From an uncultured Clostridia bacterium (GTDB taxonomy: Bacteria; Bacillota; Clostridia; TANB77; CAG-508): DNA of 64,000 nt. The stretch lies in the NCBI GenBank assembly GCA_934169775.1, contig CAKPOI010000002.1:1-64000 (forward strand), written 5' to 3'. Shown in pieces: positions 9,540 to 19,800 of this stretch (positions are counted from its first letter, which is position 1; each line of letters starts with the position of its first letter). The notes under the pieces are model-generated. The model did not search any database. It was not told where the DNA came from and worked only from the letters and a program-made list of their open reading frames with translations. Made by a program: the position numbers and the translations under genes.

Positions 9540-10704
9540 ACTTCTCCCTCCTTAAACTTACAAAAGAAATCACCAAGCAAATTATAGAAAATATTAATAA
9601 ATTTAATATATCACTCCAATATCTATCTAAAGTATTGTAATAATACAATGAATAAAATCCATCTGTTATTAAATTATTTGGATTCATTCTGTTTATTATT
9701 GGTGCATTTTTGTCTATAAGATATTTTAATGTGACTCCCATCATTCCTGATAAAACTGATAAAATCATTGAAACTGAAATTGTTATTCCTGTTTTTGTGC
9801 CTTCACTAACTTTAAAACATGATGCTATTAATATTCCTAATGAGGTTCCAGCTAAATTTCCTATCATTGCTAATAATATTACTAATCCTAAATTTGTTCC
9901 AAAATTAACTTTTAAAGCTAATACTAAAAATATTATTAATAATGCTACTCCAATTAGGCTTACTAAATATGCTCCAATTGCTGAACTTAAAACTATAATG
10001 CTCTTTCTAGTTGGTGATACAGCTATTCTCTTCCCCCTGTTGCTCATATTGGCTAAACATCCATTTATTGCTGTTATTCCTATCATTCCACCATACATAC
10101 ATGCCATTGCTATTACTGTGTAGTATTCTATCATCATGTAACTTAAATTTGAATTTGATATATTTTTTAATTCTACTTTTTCATTGTTTATCTTATTTAT
10201 AATGTTATTTACTATATTTTCTGTGTTAAAATTTATATTTCCGTTTTCTATTTCTTTTTTTATGTCTTGATCAGTTAAATCTTTTACTACTTTTTTTGTT
10301 TGCTCTATTTCATCTACTACAAATTTTATTATTGTTTGATAGGTTCCTGTAGTTTTTACTACTATTTTTGGAGTTTCATTTTCAAACAAAATATATCCTT
10401 CTATCTCTGATTTTTCTAATAAATCTTCCACTTCTTCTTTGCTTACATATTTTATGTTAAATAATTTTTCATCACTTTCTTCTGATAGCTTTTTCAATGT
10501 TTCTTTATAAATCTCTTGTTTTTCAAAACTGTCATTGTCAATAACTGCTATATCAAATATTTGTAGTTTCTCATCATTTTCTATGTTGGAAAATGCCATA
10601 TAAAAAAATGTGCTTAATATAATTGAAAATGCAAATGTCCAAAATATTAATGTTTTATTTTTTAATAATGATTTTATTGTGTATTTTAAATTATGGATAA
10701 ACAT
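9526..10704 (-). CDS. ABC-2 type transporter permease
   Basis: Second membrane subunit of the exporter, 392 residues. It has the same architecture: an N-terminal helix at about 17-38, an outer domain to about residue 185, then six helices. Its ATG overlaps the ATPase stop as TAATG. The pairing of two unlike permeases with one ATPase resembles bacteriocin-immunity or antibiotic-resistance exporters, but no resistance or lantibiotic genes are nearby. Confidence 0.86.
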   Translation of the reverse strand: MFIHNLKYTIKSLLKNKTLIFWTFAFSIILSTFFYMAFSNIENDEKLQIFDIAVIDNDSFEKQEIYKETLKKLSEESDEKLFNIKYVSKEEVEDLLEKSEIEGYILFENETPKIVVKTTGTYQTIIKFVVDEIEQTKKVVKDLTDQDIKKEIENGNINFNTENIVNNIINKINNEKVELKNISNSNLSYMMIEYYTVIAMACMYGGMIGITAINGCLANMSNRGKRIAVSPTRKSIIVLSSAIGAYLVSLIGVALLIIFLVLALKVNFGTNLGLVILLAMIGNLAGTSLGILIASCFKVSEGTKTGITISVSMILSVLSGMMGVTLKYLIDKNAPIINRMNPNNLITDGFYSLYYYNTLDRYWSDILNLLIFSIICLVISFVSLRREKYDSI

Positions 10705-11465
10705 TAGTCTCTTAGCTCCTTTCCTGTAAGCTTTAAAAAGACATCATTTAATGTTGGTCCTACTCTTTCTATTTTTTCTTCTATATTTGCTTGTTTTTTT
10801 AATTCTTCACTTGTTCCCTCTGCAATTATTTTTCCTTTATCTAATATTATAATTCTATCACAAAGAATTTCTACTTCTTCCATGTAATGAGTGGTATATA
10901 CTATTGTTGCTCCATTATCTCTTAATTTTTTTATTCCATCTAATATGTTATTTCTGCTTTGTGGGTCTACTGCTACTGTTGGCTCATCTAAAAAAATTAA
11001 TTCTGGTTTATGTGCTATTCCACAAGCTATGTTTAGTCTTCTTAGTAATCCTCCTGACAATTGCTTTGGTAAATATTTTTTAAATTCTTTTAGTCCAACT
11101 AGTTCAATTGCTTCTTCTACATATTTTTTTCTGATTTCTTTGTTTTTTATATATAATCCGCAAAAATAGTTTATATTGTCATATACATTTAGTTCATTTA
11201 GAACTGCTACCTCTTGAAAGATTACTCCTATTTTTTGCTTTATATCATAAGAATCTGGCTTCATTTCTTTTCCAAATATTTTTATGCTTCCTTTTTGGTA
11301 TTTTAATAATGCTAATATTGAGTTTATTGTTGTGCTTTTTCCTGAACCATTTGGTCCTAGTAATCCTAATATTTCTCCTTTATATACTTCAAATGTCAAA
11401 TCATCTATGGCTTTTTTTCCTTTATATTCTTTTGTTAAATTATTGACTTCTATTACCTTTTCCAT
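10704..11465 (-). CDS. ABC transporter ATP-binding protein
   Basis: ATPase that drives the two downstream permeases. 253 residues. Walker A is GPNGSGKST, the signature is LSGGLLRR (an unusual LSGGL form), Walker B is LIFLDEP and the switch His lies in VYTTHYMEE. The family is the DrrA/CcmA-like subgroup of ABC-2 exporters. A GGAGA site lies ahead of the ATG. The gene sits 25 bases after the unknown gene 11491-11976 and probably shares its promoter. Confidence 0.93.
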   Translation of the reverse strand: MEKVIEVNNLTKEYKGKKAIDDLTFEVYKGEILGLLGPNGSGKSTTINSILALLKYQKGSIKIFGKEMKPDSYDIKQKIGVIFQEVAVLNELNVYDNINYFCGLYIKNKEIRKKYVEEAIELVGLKEFKKYLPKQLSGGLLRRLNIACGIAHKPELIFLDEPTVAVDPQSRNNILDGIKKLRDNGATIVYTTHYMEEVEILCDRIIILDKGKIIAEGTSEELKKQANIEEKIERVGPTLNDVFLKLTGKELRD

Positions 11466-11490
11466 AAAAAGATTTTCTCCTTTTCTATAT

Positions 11491-11976
11491 TTATCTTTCT
11501 CGGTCTTCTGTAAATTCTTTTAATATTTGTGCTTTTCCTTGTTTTTGACTTCCTAGTAATATTCCTTCTTCATTTCTGTGTAAATTTAAAAATTCTGTGA
11601 TGTTATAGTCTTCTGCTTCTAGTTGCTTTTGTAATTTTTTTAAGGATTCTTTTTGTTTTTCTGAAATTTCATTTGGCATATAAAATATACCTGTTCTATA
11701 TGTTGGAGTTGATGTGTTTTCTGCAAATGCAATATGTCCTAATTTTTGTATTTCATAAAATATGCTGTTTACATCATGTCTTTCTTGTACTGAATTTTGT
11801 AATTCTTCTTCGTCTTTAAAGTGTTCTTTTAAATATTCTTTCATATAAAAATAATGTGCTGTATCATCATCTTCTACTGGTATTTTTTCTATTTCTCCAT
11901 CTCTTTCTTGCCCATCTACTTTTCTTTTTCCAAATAAAATTATTATTTTTAATTTTTCAATTAAATCTTGTTCCAT
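11491..11976 (-). CDS. Hypothetical acidic protein ahead of the ABC exporter
   Basis: Not recognised. 161 residues, soluble, charged and without a signal peptide. It is mostly helical by composition and ends in a hydrophilic tail (KEFTEDRER). Its short distance to the ABC ATPase (25 bases) suggests one operon and perhaps a regulatory or accessory role. No DNA-binding helix-turn-helix is obvious. AAGGGGA precedes the ATG. Confidence 0.7.
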   Translation of the reverse strand: MEQDLIEKLKIIILFGKRKVDGQERDGEIEKIPVEDDDTAHYFYMKEYLKEHFKDEEELQNSVQERHDVNSIFYEIQKLGHIAFAENTSTPTYRTGIFYMPNEISEKQKESLKKLQKQLEAEDYNITEFLNLHRNEEGILLGSQKQGKAQILKEFTEDRER

Positions 11977-12000
11977 ATATCAATTCCCCTTTCATTTTTG

Positions 12001-12006
12001 ATTATA
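12001..12006 (-). promoter_or_regulatory. -10 box for the unknown gene/ABC operon
   Basis: TATAAT on the minus strand, 25 bases upstream of the ATG at 11976. The -35 region (TTTTAA at 17 bases) is weak, so only the -10 is called. Confidence 0.5.
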
Positions 12007-12067
12007 CCATATCAATTTTTTAATTAAAAGTTTATTAATGAATTTTTTTATCTTGGTATATTATTTC

Positions 12068-12096
12068 TTGATATCTTGTTTTCCTTATGTTATTAT
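12068..12096 (+). promoter_or_regulatory. metK promoter
   Basis: TTGATA, a 17-base spacer and TATTAT lie 23 bases ahead of the metK ATG. The leader is too short for a SAM riboswitch, and none is seen upstream. Confidence 0.75.
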
Positions 12097-12118
12097 AGAA
12101 ATGAATGGAGGATTGTAT

Positions 12119-13231
12119 ATGAATAAAAATTATTTTTTTACATCTGAAAGTGTAACAGAAGGTCATCCAGATAAGTTATGTGACTATATTTCTGATTCAC
12201 TATTAGATGAATATTTAAAACAAGATAAAAACTCAAGAGTAGCAATAGAAACATTTGCAACCAAAAACAAAATAATAGTTTCAGGTGAAGTGACAAGTAC
12301 AGCTAATATTGATATTGAATTAGTTGTAAGAAATGCAATTAAAGAAATTGGCTATGGAAGTGAATTTCTTGATATAAATCCAGATACATGTGATGTTGAA
12401 ATTTATATTGTAAAGCAAAGTCCTGATATTGCATTAGGTGTTGATACAGGTGGTGCTGGAGATCAAGGAATTATGTTTGGATATGCTACTAATGAGACAG
12501 AAAATTATATGCCTTTTGCCATAAATATGGCTCATAAACTTTCAAAAAGATTAAGTGAAGTGCGAAAAAATAATATTTTGCCATATTTAAGGCCAGATGG
12601 TAAAACTCAAGTAACTGTTCAATATATTGATGGTATTCCAAGTAGAATTGAAAATATTTTAATTTCTAATCAATATGAAGATGGTACTGATATTTATAAA
12701 ATGAGAGATGACATTATTGAAAATGTTATCTATTCTGTTATTCCTAAAAATTATATTGATCAAAATACAAAAATTCATATTAATCCTACTGGCAAGTTTA
12801 TTATTGGTGGTCCTTTAGGTGATACTGGTTTAACTGGTAGAAAAATTATTGTTGATACTTATGGTGGTTATGCTAGACATGGTGGTGGCGCTTTTTCTGG
12901 AAAAGATTGCACTAAAGTTGATAGATCTGCTGCTTATATGATGAGACATATTGCTAAAAATGTTGTTGCAAATGGTTTTGCTGATAGATGTGAATTGCAA
13001 GTTTCTTATGCTATAGGAATGAAACAACCTTTATCTGTTTTTATTGATACTTTTGGTACTAATAAGATTTCTGAAGATGAAATATTAAATAAAATTAAAA
13101 ATAAATTTGATTTAACACCTTTAGGTATCATAAGTTACTTAGATTTAAGAACTCCTATTTACAAATCTACTACTAATTATGGGCACTTTGGTAAAGACTT
13201 TTTAAGTTGGGAAAAAATCATTAAATTGTAG
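12119..13231 (+). CDS. metK: S-adenosylmethionine synthetase
   Basis: Makes S-adenosylmethionine from methionine and ATP in the cytosol. 370 residues, slightly shorter than the usual 390-400. The family signatures are present: SVTEGHPDKLCDYISD at the N-terminus, GAGDQG, and GGGAFSGKD with the phosphate-binding lysine. The C-terminus has YGHFGKD...SWE. The start is ATG 12119 after ATGGAGG; the 27 codons upstream are not part of the family. A clean promoter stands just upstream. It is the only gene on the plus strand between the ABC operon and the surface locus, apart from a small ORF. Confidence 0.95.
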   Translation: MNKNYFFTSESVTEGHPDKLCDYISDSLLDEYLKQDKNSRVAIETFATKNKIIVSGEVTSTANIDIELVVRNAIKEIGYGSEFLDINPDTCDVEIYIVKQSPDIALGVDTGGAGDQGIMFGYATNETENYMPFAINMAHKLSKRLSEVRKNNILPYLRPDGKTQVTVQYIDGIPSRIENILISNQYEDGTDIYKMRDDIIENVIYSVIPKNYIDQNTKIHINPTGKFIIGGPLGDTGLTGRKIIVDTYGGYARHGGGAFSGKDCTKVDRSAAYMMRHIAKNVVANGFADRCELQVSYAIGMKQPLSVFIDTFGTNKISEDEILNKIKNKFDLTPLGIISYLDLRTPIYKSTTNYGHFGKDFLSWEKIIKL

Positions 13232-13237
13232 AATTTG

Positions 13238-13286
13238 TTACAAATATTACATTTTTATTACAAAAATATTACTTTTTTGTTACAAA
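13238..13286. repeat. Three TTACAAA direct repeats upstream of a promoter
   Basis: TTACAAA occurs at 13238, 13258 and 13280, spaced 20 and 22 bases apart. The spacing is close to two helical turns, and the repeats end just before the -35 box at 13291. They look like operator or activator sites for an unknown regulator. Confidence 0.5.
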
Positions 13287-13290
13287 AGTG

Positions 13291-13319
13291 TTGACAACTC
13301 TATTTTTTTGTCGTAAAAT
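13291..13319 (+). promoter_or_regulatory. Near-consensus SigA promoter of the 51-residue gene
   Basis: TTGACA, 17 bases, TAAAAT. This is among the strongest promoters in the window. It drives only the short gene at 13382. Confidence 0.85.
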
Positions 13320-13381
13320 TGAATTATAGATAGTTTTACTTAAGATTTTTTAATTTACGCAAGATTAAGGAGTTGATTATT

Positions 13382-13537
13382 ATGAACGAAAATCCAAAAA
13401 ATGATTGTTTAGCTTTAGCTATTAGAAAAGAACATAGATTAATTGTTATTAATAAAGTGAAAGAAACTACTATTAGAATGTCTATTAAAACTTTATTATA
13501 TGCTTTATTTTTAACTGTTGTAAATATAGTTATTTAA
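13382..13537 (+). CDS. Small protein of 51 residues with C-terminal hydrophobic helix
   Basis: Not recognised. It reads MNENPKNDCLALAIRKE at the start. A basic middle follows, then a hydrophobic stretch of about 15 residues (LLYALFLTVVNIVI) that could enter the membrane. AAGGAG stands nine bases ahead of the ATG. It has its own consensus promoter and a perfect terminator, so it forms a complete single-gene unit despite its size. Function is unknown; small stress, toxin or regulatory peptides have this shape. Confidence 0.7.
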   Translation: MNENPKNDCLALAIRKEHRLIVINKVKETTIRMSIKTLLYALFLTVVNIVI

Positions 13538-13576
13538 TACATATTATTTTGAATTATAGCCTGACTCAACAGGAAC

Positions 13577-13607
13577 AGAGAAGATTAGTTACAATCTTCT
13601 CTTTTTA
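13577..13607 (+). terminator. Terminator of the 51-residue gene
   Basis: AGAGAAGATT, a six-base loop and AATCTTCTCT, then TTTTT. A perfect ten-base stem. Confidence 0.9.
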
Positions 13608-13787
13608 TATTATAGGAGAGTTCTCCGAACTTCCTATAATATAAAAATAACAATGCACAGAAATTTGCAAGGCAAATTTCGCGCGCGAACAAAGACGCGG
13701 ACTTTAAAATGTTTGAATAAGCGTCAATGTTATTAATGTCCGCTTTTGTTCTATTATAGGGAGTCCGGTGAACTTTACTATAATAGA
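13605..13787. repeat. Composite hairpin element with family B core, copy 1
   Basis: Two related hairpins flank a core. The left (13608-13642) has ATATTATAGGA/TCCTATAATAT arms. The right (13751-13786) has CTATTATAG/CTATAATAG arms. Both loops share a GAGT..CCG..GAACTT motif. The core (13691-13759) starts aaagacgcggacttta and ends taatgtccgcttttgttctattatag. It recurs at 57856 and, shorter, at 44517 and 33040. The element is MITE-like. A 68-codon frame across it is not a gene. Confidence 0.7.
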
Positions 13788-13789
13788 GC

Positions 13790-13816
13790 AAAAGCAGACT
13801 TTAAAAGTCTGCTTTT
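13790..13816. terminator. Bidirectional terminator at the end of the adhesin gene
   Basis: AAAGCAGACTT, a three-base loop and AAGTCTGCTTTTT. The perfect stem has T-runs on both strands. It lies 20 bases after the stop of the giant adhesin. Confidence 0.85.
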
Positions 13817-13836
13817 TGTGTTGATTATACAAAATT

Positions 13837-16800
13837 TTATTTTTCAGTATATTCAATCTCAATTTTAGCATCTGCTGCAAAAGAAGTTAAATCAACATAA
13901 GTTTTGCCAGCAGAAGTAATAATATGAGAATTAATATCTGTAATAGCTGAACCATTTACTTTAATAATAATATTAGAACCTGATTTTATATTTTCTAGTT
14001 CAACTTTTCCATTTGTAGAAAGAACCTGTTTGCTTGTTTCACCTGTAATTTCTGACTCTACTTTTTTGAATGCGCCTATTATACTTTCATATCCATCTGT
14101 AGCTTTAATGTAATTTTTAGTTGAAGAAGGTATTATTTCTGTCATTATTTTTGTATTACCTGTGGTCTCATTTTTGCCTAATATAGCAATAGTGTATATT
14201 GTTGGCTTACATGTGCTTCCCTTTAGTAAATTAGCTTTTGATGTAACATTACTTACCTTTTCTCCTCCAGTTTTTAATAAATCATCACCATAAATTGGTT
14301 TTCCATTTCTATCATAAGTAACATTTACATTAAATGCTCCATCACTTAAAACTATTACTATGTTTTTATTAGAAGGCTTATTTTTAGCCATTGTTTCTAT
14401 CATTGTTTTAGCTTTAACTAAACCATCACCTATACGTGTTCCACCATTTGCAGTTAAACTATCTACTTTACCTTTTAGTGTTGTTGCTTTTGTCTTATTT
14501 GTAGCTGTACCTATTTGTTTTGCATTATCTTGATTTTGATTTTTTCCTCCACTACTAAATGTTATTATGCCTACCTGACCACCAGATTCAAAGTCTACTC
14601 CATCTATTAAGTTTTTGGCTGCTGTTTTAGCATTTGTTAAACGTCCGTTTTCTTTCATACTTCCAGATACATCTATTACTAAAACTATATTACTATTAGT
14701 TGTTTTTATTGTTTCTGAGTTTTTAATTAATTTTACTTGTTTTTCAATTTGATACTCTTTTGGGTCTTTTACTGTTTTTTCTTCATTTTCTGTTGTTTTA
14801 TATGTTGCCGAATTTGCTATTTTTTTCCCTGGTTTTCCTGTTACTTTTACAGTAAATTCAACTGTTTTACTATTTCCCGCTGAAATTTCTAATGTTTTAG
14901 CTAATCCATTATTTGATTTTAATTCATTTAGTTCTGCTGATGTTAAATTTGTTCCTGTAGTAAGTAGTGTTGTATTTTCTGGTACTTTGTCTTTTACAAC
15001 TGTAGTACCATTTGCATTTCCAATATTTGTTACAGTTATAACATATTTGATTGTATCGCCATATTCTGCAACTTCTTTATGAGTATTTCCAGTTGCTTTT
15101 GTTATTTTACTTGTTTTTGTAACAGTAAATTCGACTTTTGCTTTTGCTGTAACTTTAGCATTATCTTCTACTTTTAAAGTTTTATCATTATTATTGCTAT
15201 CTGTATAATGTGCTTCAGCTGTAGCAATATTTATAATTTCTTTTCCTCCAACTTTTGTATCTCCTGAGGTAATTTTATAATATACTGTAAATTCTGCTGT
15301 TGCTGTTTCTGTACCTGCTTCTCCTAGTGTACTTATGGTTCCAACAGTATTTGTAATATTTGTTATACCATCATTTGTAAAACTTATTTTTCTATTATCT
15401 GTAACCTGTACATTTGTTAATGGGATATTTGATGTGTTTGTAACTATTATTTTATATCCTACTACATCTCCTTCTTTGACTTCTGGAATTGCTCCTGAGG
15501 CAACTGGATTTCCATTTACACTTATTACTGTTTTTGTTATATTAATTGATGGCAATGTATTTACTATTTCTAATCCATTATATGTTACTATATATCCATC
15601 AGGAATATTTGCTTCTTCTATTGAGTATGTTATTTCGTCTGCATTTTCATCATATACAGGTACTTCTACTGTTTTCTTAAATTTATTTTCTTCGTTTAAT
15701 GTTTGATTTGGAACATTAGTTTCTACTATTTCTTCTCCTACTTTTCCTATTATTTTTGCTTCTATATCTTGATGATTTTCTTTATTATCATTCCATTTTT
15801 TGCTGATTTCTATATTTTTAGTATCTGTTGGTTTTACAAATTTGTTTGTTATTTCTGCTGTATATCCATTTTCTTTTGTCGGTTGTATTGTTTTATTTTT
15901 ATCTTGTTCATAGAATTTCCAATTTTTATCTGTAGAGCCTATTTCTTCTACAGTGTAAGTTATTTCGTCTCCATTTTCGTCATATTTTAATAAGTTTGTT
16001 ATTTCTGTTTCCCATGTGTCTGTTGTTAATACTATGTCTATTAATTTTTCGCCATTTTTATTTAATTGTAATGTTATTCTTGTAGGTCTTTTTGCTGCTT
16101 TATTTTTATTGTCATCCCAGTGTTTTTTTACTTTTAATACTATTGTTTCTTGTGAACCTATAAATTTGTTGGTTATTGTTAATGGTGTATTTTCATCATA
16201 TATTACCTGATAGAATTTTGGTACTGTTGTTTCTCTTGCTGAATATTTAATTTCTTGACCATTATCATCATATTTTTGCACTTCTATTTCTTTAGTCCAC
16301 TTATTTTTAATGTCTCCAATTATTGCTGGTTTTTTTATTATTACATTTTTAGATATTGCACTTTTTCCATCTGTTCTGGTTCCTTTTATTTTAAATTCTA
16401 CATCTTGACGATTTTTTTCTTGTGCTTGTGTGTCATCCCAAATTTTTGTTGCTACTAGTTTTGTTTTGTTATTATTTGGTAATTCAAATTTGTTTGTTAC
16501 ATCAATTGTTATGTTTCCATCATCTTTTCTAACAGGCTCGTTTTTATATGATTTATAAAATTCTGTATTTTCTAATTCTTTAATGTCATAATTTATTAAA
16601 TCTCCATTTTCGTCATATTTTTTCAATCCTGTGAATTCTATTTTTTGTATATTTCCTTCTCTTTCGGAATCCACTATTTGAACTGCATCTTTTACTTCTT
16701 TTTTGTTCGCTATTAATTGGAATGTAAGTTTTTCTGGTCTTCTTTGTGATTGAATTTGATTATCTTCCCAATTCTTGTTTATTGTTAAATTTATTTTTGT

Positions 16801-19800
16801 TTCTGGTACTTCAAATTTGTTTGTTATTATTAAATCTTGTGGATTTGTGTCTATATTTTTATAGAATCCTGAATTTGTTTGTGGCTCTGTAGCAAAATAG
16901 TTTATTAGCTCTCCATCATCATTATATTTTTCTACTTTGATTGTTTTTTTCCATTCTTCTGCTTTTGAATCTCCAGTTATTGTTTGATTTGGTACTGTAG
17001 CTCTTGGGCTTGGTGTTCCTGATATTTCAAATACCACATTTTCTGGCCTTTTTCCTGCTTTATTTTTATTATCTTCCCATTTTTTTATCAATGTTATTTC
17101 TGTTTCTTTTTCATCTTCTGGAATTTCAAATGTATTTTCAAAATTGAATTCTATAATGTTTCCATCTACATTTTCTGATGATTCTGTTGTATAGAATTTT
17201 AGTCCTGTTCTTTTTTCTGTTACTATATATTTTATTTCATCTGCATTTTCATCATATTTTGGTAAATCATTAATTGTTGTAGTTGCATTATCTTCATTTC
17301 CTAATATTACATCTTGATTAAAGTTTTTACCATCACTTATTGTAAATGTAATTTCATCTGGTCTATGTGATTTTTGTTTTTCATTATCATTCCATTTTTT
17401 ATTGATTTTTATTGAGACTTTTTCTGATGAACCAACAAATTTATTTATTACAGTCAAATCATTTTCTGTTTTTTCGTAAAATCTTGGTACATCTTCTTCT
17501 GTAGCTGTATATTTTATTTCTTGACCATCTTGATTGTATTTTGGCAATTTTAAAACTTTTGTCCATGTGTTTTCATCATCTGTTTTTGAATTTTCTGTTG
17601 ATAATTCCGCTTCTGCAACAGTGTTTTCTCCTGTTACTTTTAATTTTACTTTTTCTGAACGTTTTTGTGCTTTGTTGTCATCATCTTCCCATATTTTTGT
17701 AACTGTTATTTGTGTTTCATTATCTTCTGGGATTGTAAATTTGTTTTCTATTTCTACTTTTTCGTTTCCTTGTTCATCTGCTTCTTGACTAGTTATATTT
17801 GATTTATAAAATTCATTAAGTCCTGTTTCTTCTATTCCATATTTTAATGGATTTCCTTTTGCATCATATTTGTTTAAGTTTTCAAAAACTATTTCTTGAG
17901 ATTTATCTGATATGTCTGCTGACCTTACTTCTTTTTCTGTTTCTGTTATTTCTCCATTTTTAGTTAATATAAATTTGATTTTTTCTGGTCTTTTCTGTGC
18001 TTGTATTAAATTATCTAACCATGTTTTATTTACTGTTAATGATATTTTTTCTTTTTCTGCTTCGTTTGTAACTTCATTTGTTTCTTTATCATCTATTATT
18101 GCTATATTTTTTACTTCTACTTTTTCTTTTTCTAATGGTTTTACTTTGACCGTAAAACTTAATGTTGCCGTATTTTCTCCAGCTGGTACAGTTACAGTTA
18201 TGCCTTTTTCTAAATCTGTTTGTGTGTATTCTGTTTCTTTATCATTAATTTTTATTGATTTTTCTACTAATGTTGTATATTCAGATATTTTGTCTTTTAC
18301 TATTGCCTCTCCTGGCTTGTTTCCTGAATTTGATAATTTTATTGTATATGTTATAATTTCTTTTTCTTTTACTTTATCTTCAGGTGTGTTTGTTTTTATA
18401 CCTGTAATATTTACTGTATCTGTAATATCTGGATTTGTTGGTTTTTCTTCGTCATTACCTATAAGAGCTATGTTTTTAATTTCTCCTTGTATTTTATTTA
18501 TTTTAATTGTAAATATTACTTTTGCCTCTCCATGTGCTGATACTTCTATCTCTTTTATTCCATTTATTAAATCTTCAGCATTCTTATCTTTTGAAACTAT
18601 TTCTTCATCTTTTAATATAGATACATCTCCCACCATTTCAGCTTTTCCATCTGCTAATATTTCTTTTAAATCTATATCTTTTACTGTAGTTTTTCCATCT
18701 ATATCTCCTGTATTTTTTACTGTTATTGTGTATGTAATCCTATCATTTATTTTTGCTGGCTCTTGTATTGTTTTCCAGTTTTCATTAAATTCTCTAGATA
18801 CAATACTTGTTTTTTCTTGTTCTATAATTGCTGTTTTTACTTCTTCTGATGGTGTTCCATTTGCTATTGCCATATTTAAAATTGTCCCTGTTATATTTTC
18901 ATTTACTTTTACAGTAAATTGTATACCTACTGTTTCTTCTGATTTTATATCTATATACCATTTTAATCCTATAACTTTATTATTTTCTTTTATTTTCAAT
19001 GAATTGTCTTGTGTTTCTACATAAGTTGTATTTTCTGGTATATTGTCAGCAATCTCTATATTTTTGTAATCTTCTTTTCCGTTATTTTTTACTTGTAAAT
19101 TATATGTTATTTCTTCTCCTGTCCTTACTAGATTTGTTCCTGTTTTGCTTATTGCTGTTTTGTTTATTTCTATATCTCTGTTATTTTCTCCTGTTATTCT
19201 TGCTGAGGCATTTTCTGCTTCTATATTTATTGGTGTCCATCTTACCACTCTGTCATCTGTTACTTGTACAAGTTCTCCTTCTGTTACTCTCCTTATTGTT
19301 GAGCCTTCTATATTGTCAGTTCCTTGTGAATTGTTGTTTCCTTGATTATTGCTGTTTTGATTTCCTGTTTGTTGTCCTTGCATATTGTTTTGTTGTGAAT
19401 TTCCTTGTGTTGTATTTCTTTGTGCATTATTTGTTTGTGTATTGTTTGCATAATTTGTTCCTGATGTACTATTACTATTAGTTGATAAATTTGCGTTATT
19501 GTTTGTTTGTAAATTTGCATTTTGTTGATTGGCATTTTGTTGTGTTCCTGAATTGTTTTCATTATTTGCTATTCCATCTGTTGTTAATATTTGATTATTT
19601 TCTCCATTTTGTTCTTGTTTTTCTTCTTTTACTCCATTTTCTTGTACATTTATTGTTTCAGTTCCTGAACCATTTACTCCATTTTCTGATGCTATTTCTG
19701 TTGCTTCTGATGTTCCCTTATCTTTTAAGAACACAACTGTACCAGTTATAGCAATTGCTGTTAATATAGTTACAGCTGCTATTGCTATTATGCTCTTCAT

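Noticed and set aside
12001..12118. SAM riboswitch in front of metK
   Set aside because: The promoter lies 23 bases from the ATG, so no room for an aptamer remains.
13585..13791. 68-codon frame between the 51-residue gene and the adhesin
   Set aside because: It covers the composite hairpin and family B repeat, with no ribosome site.
17912..19024. 370-codon plus-strand frame opposite the adhesin
   Set aside because: It is the antisense of DUF11 repeats; Ser/Phe/Val-rich composition and no family match.
19308..19562. 84-codon minus-strand frame within the adhesin linker
   Set aside because: It is an alternative frame of the Asn/Gln/Thr-rich low-complexity linker.
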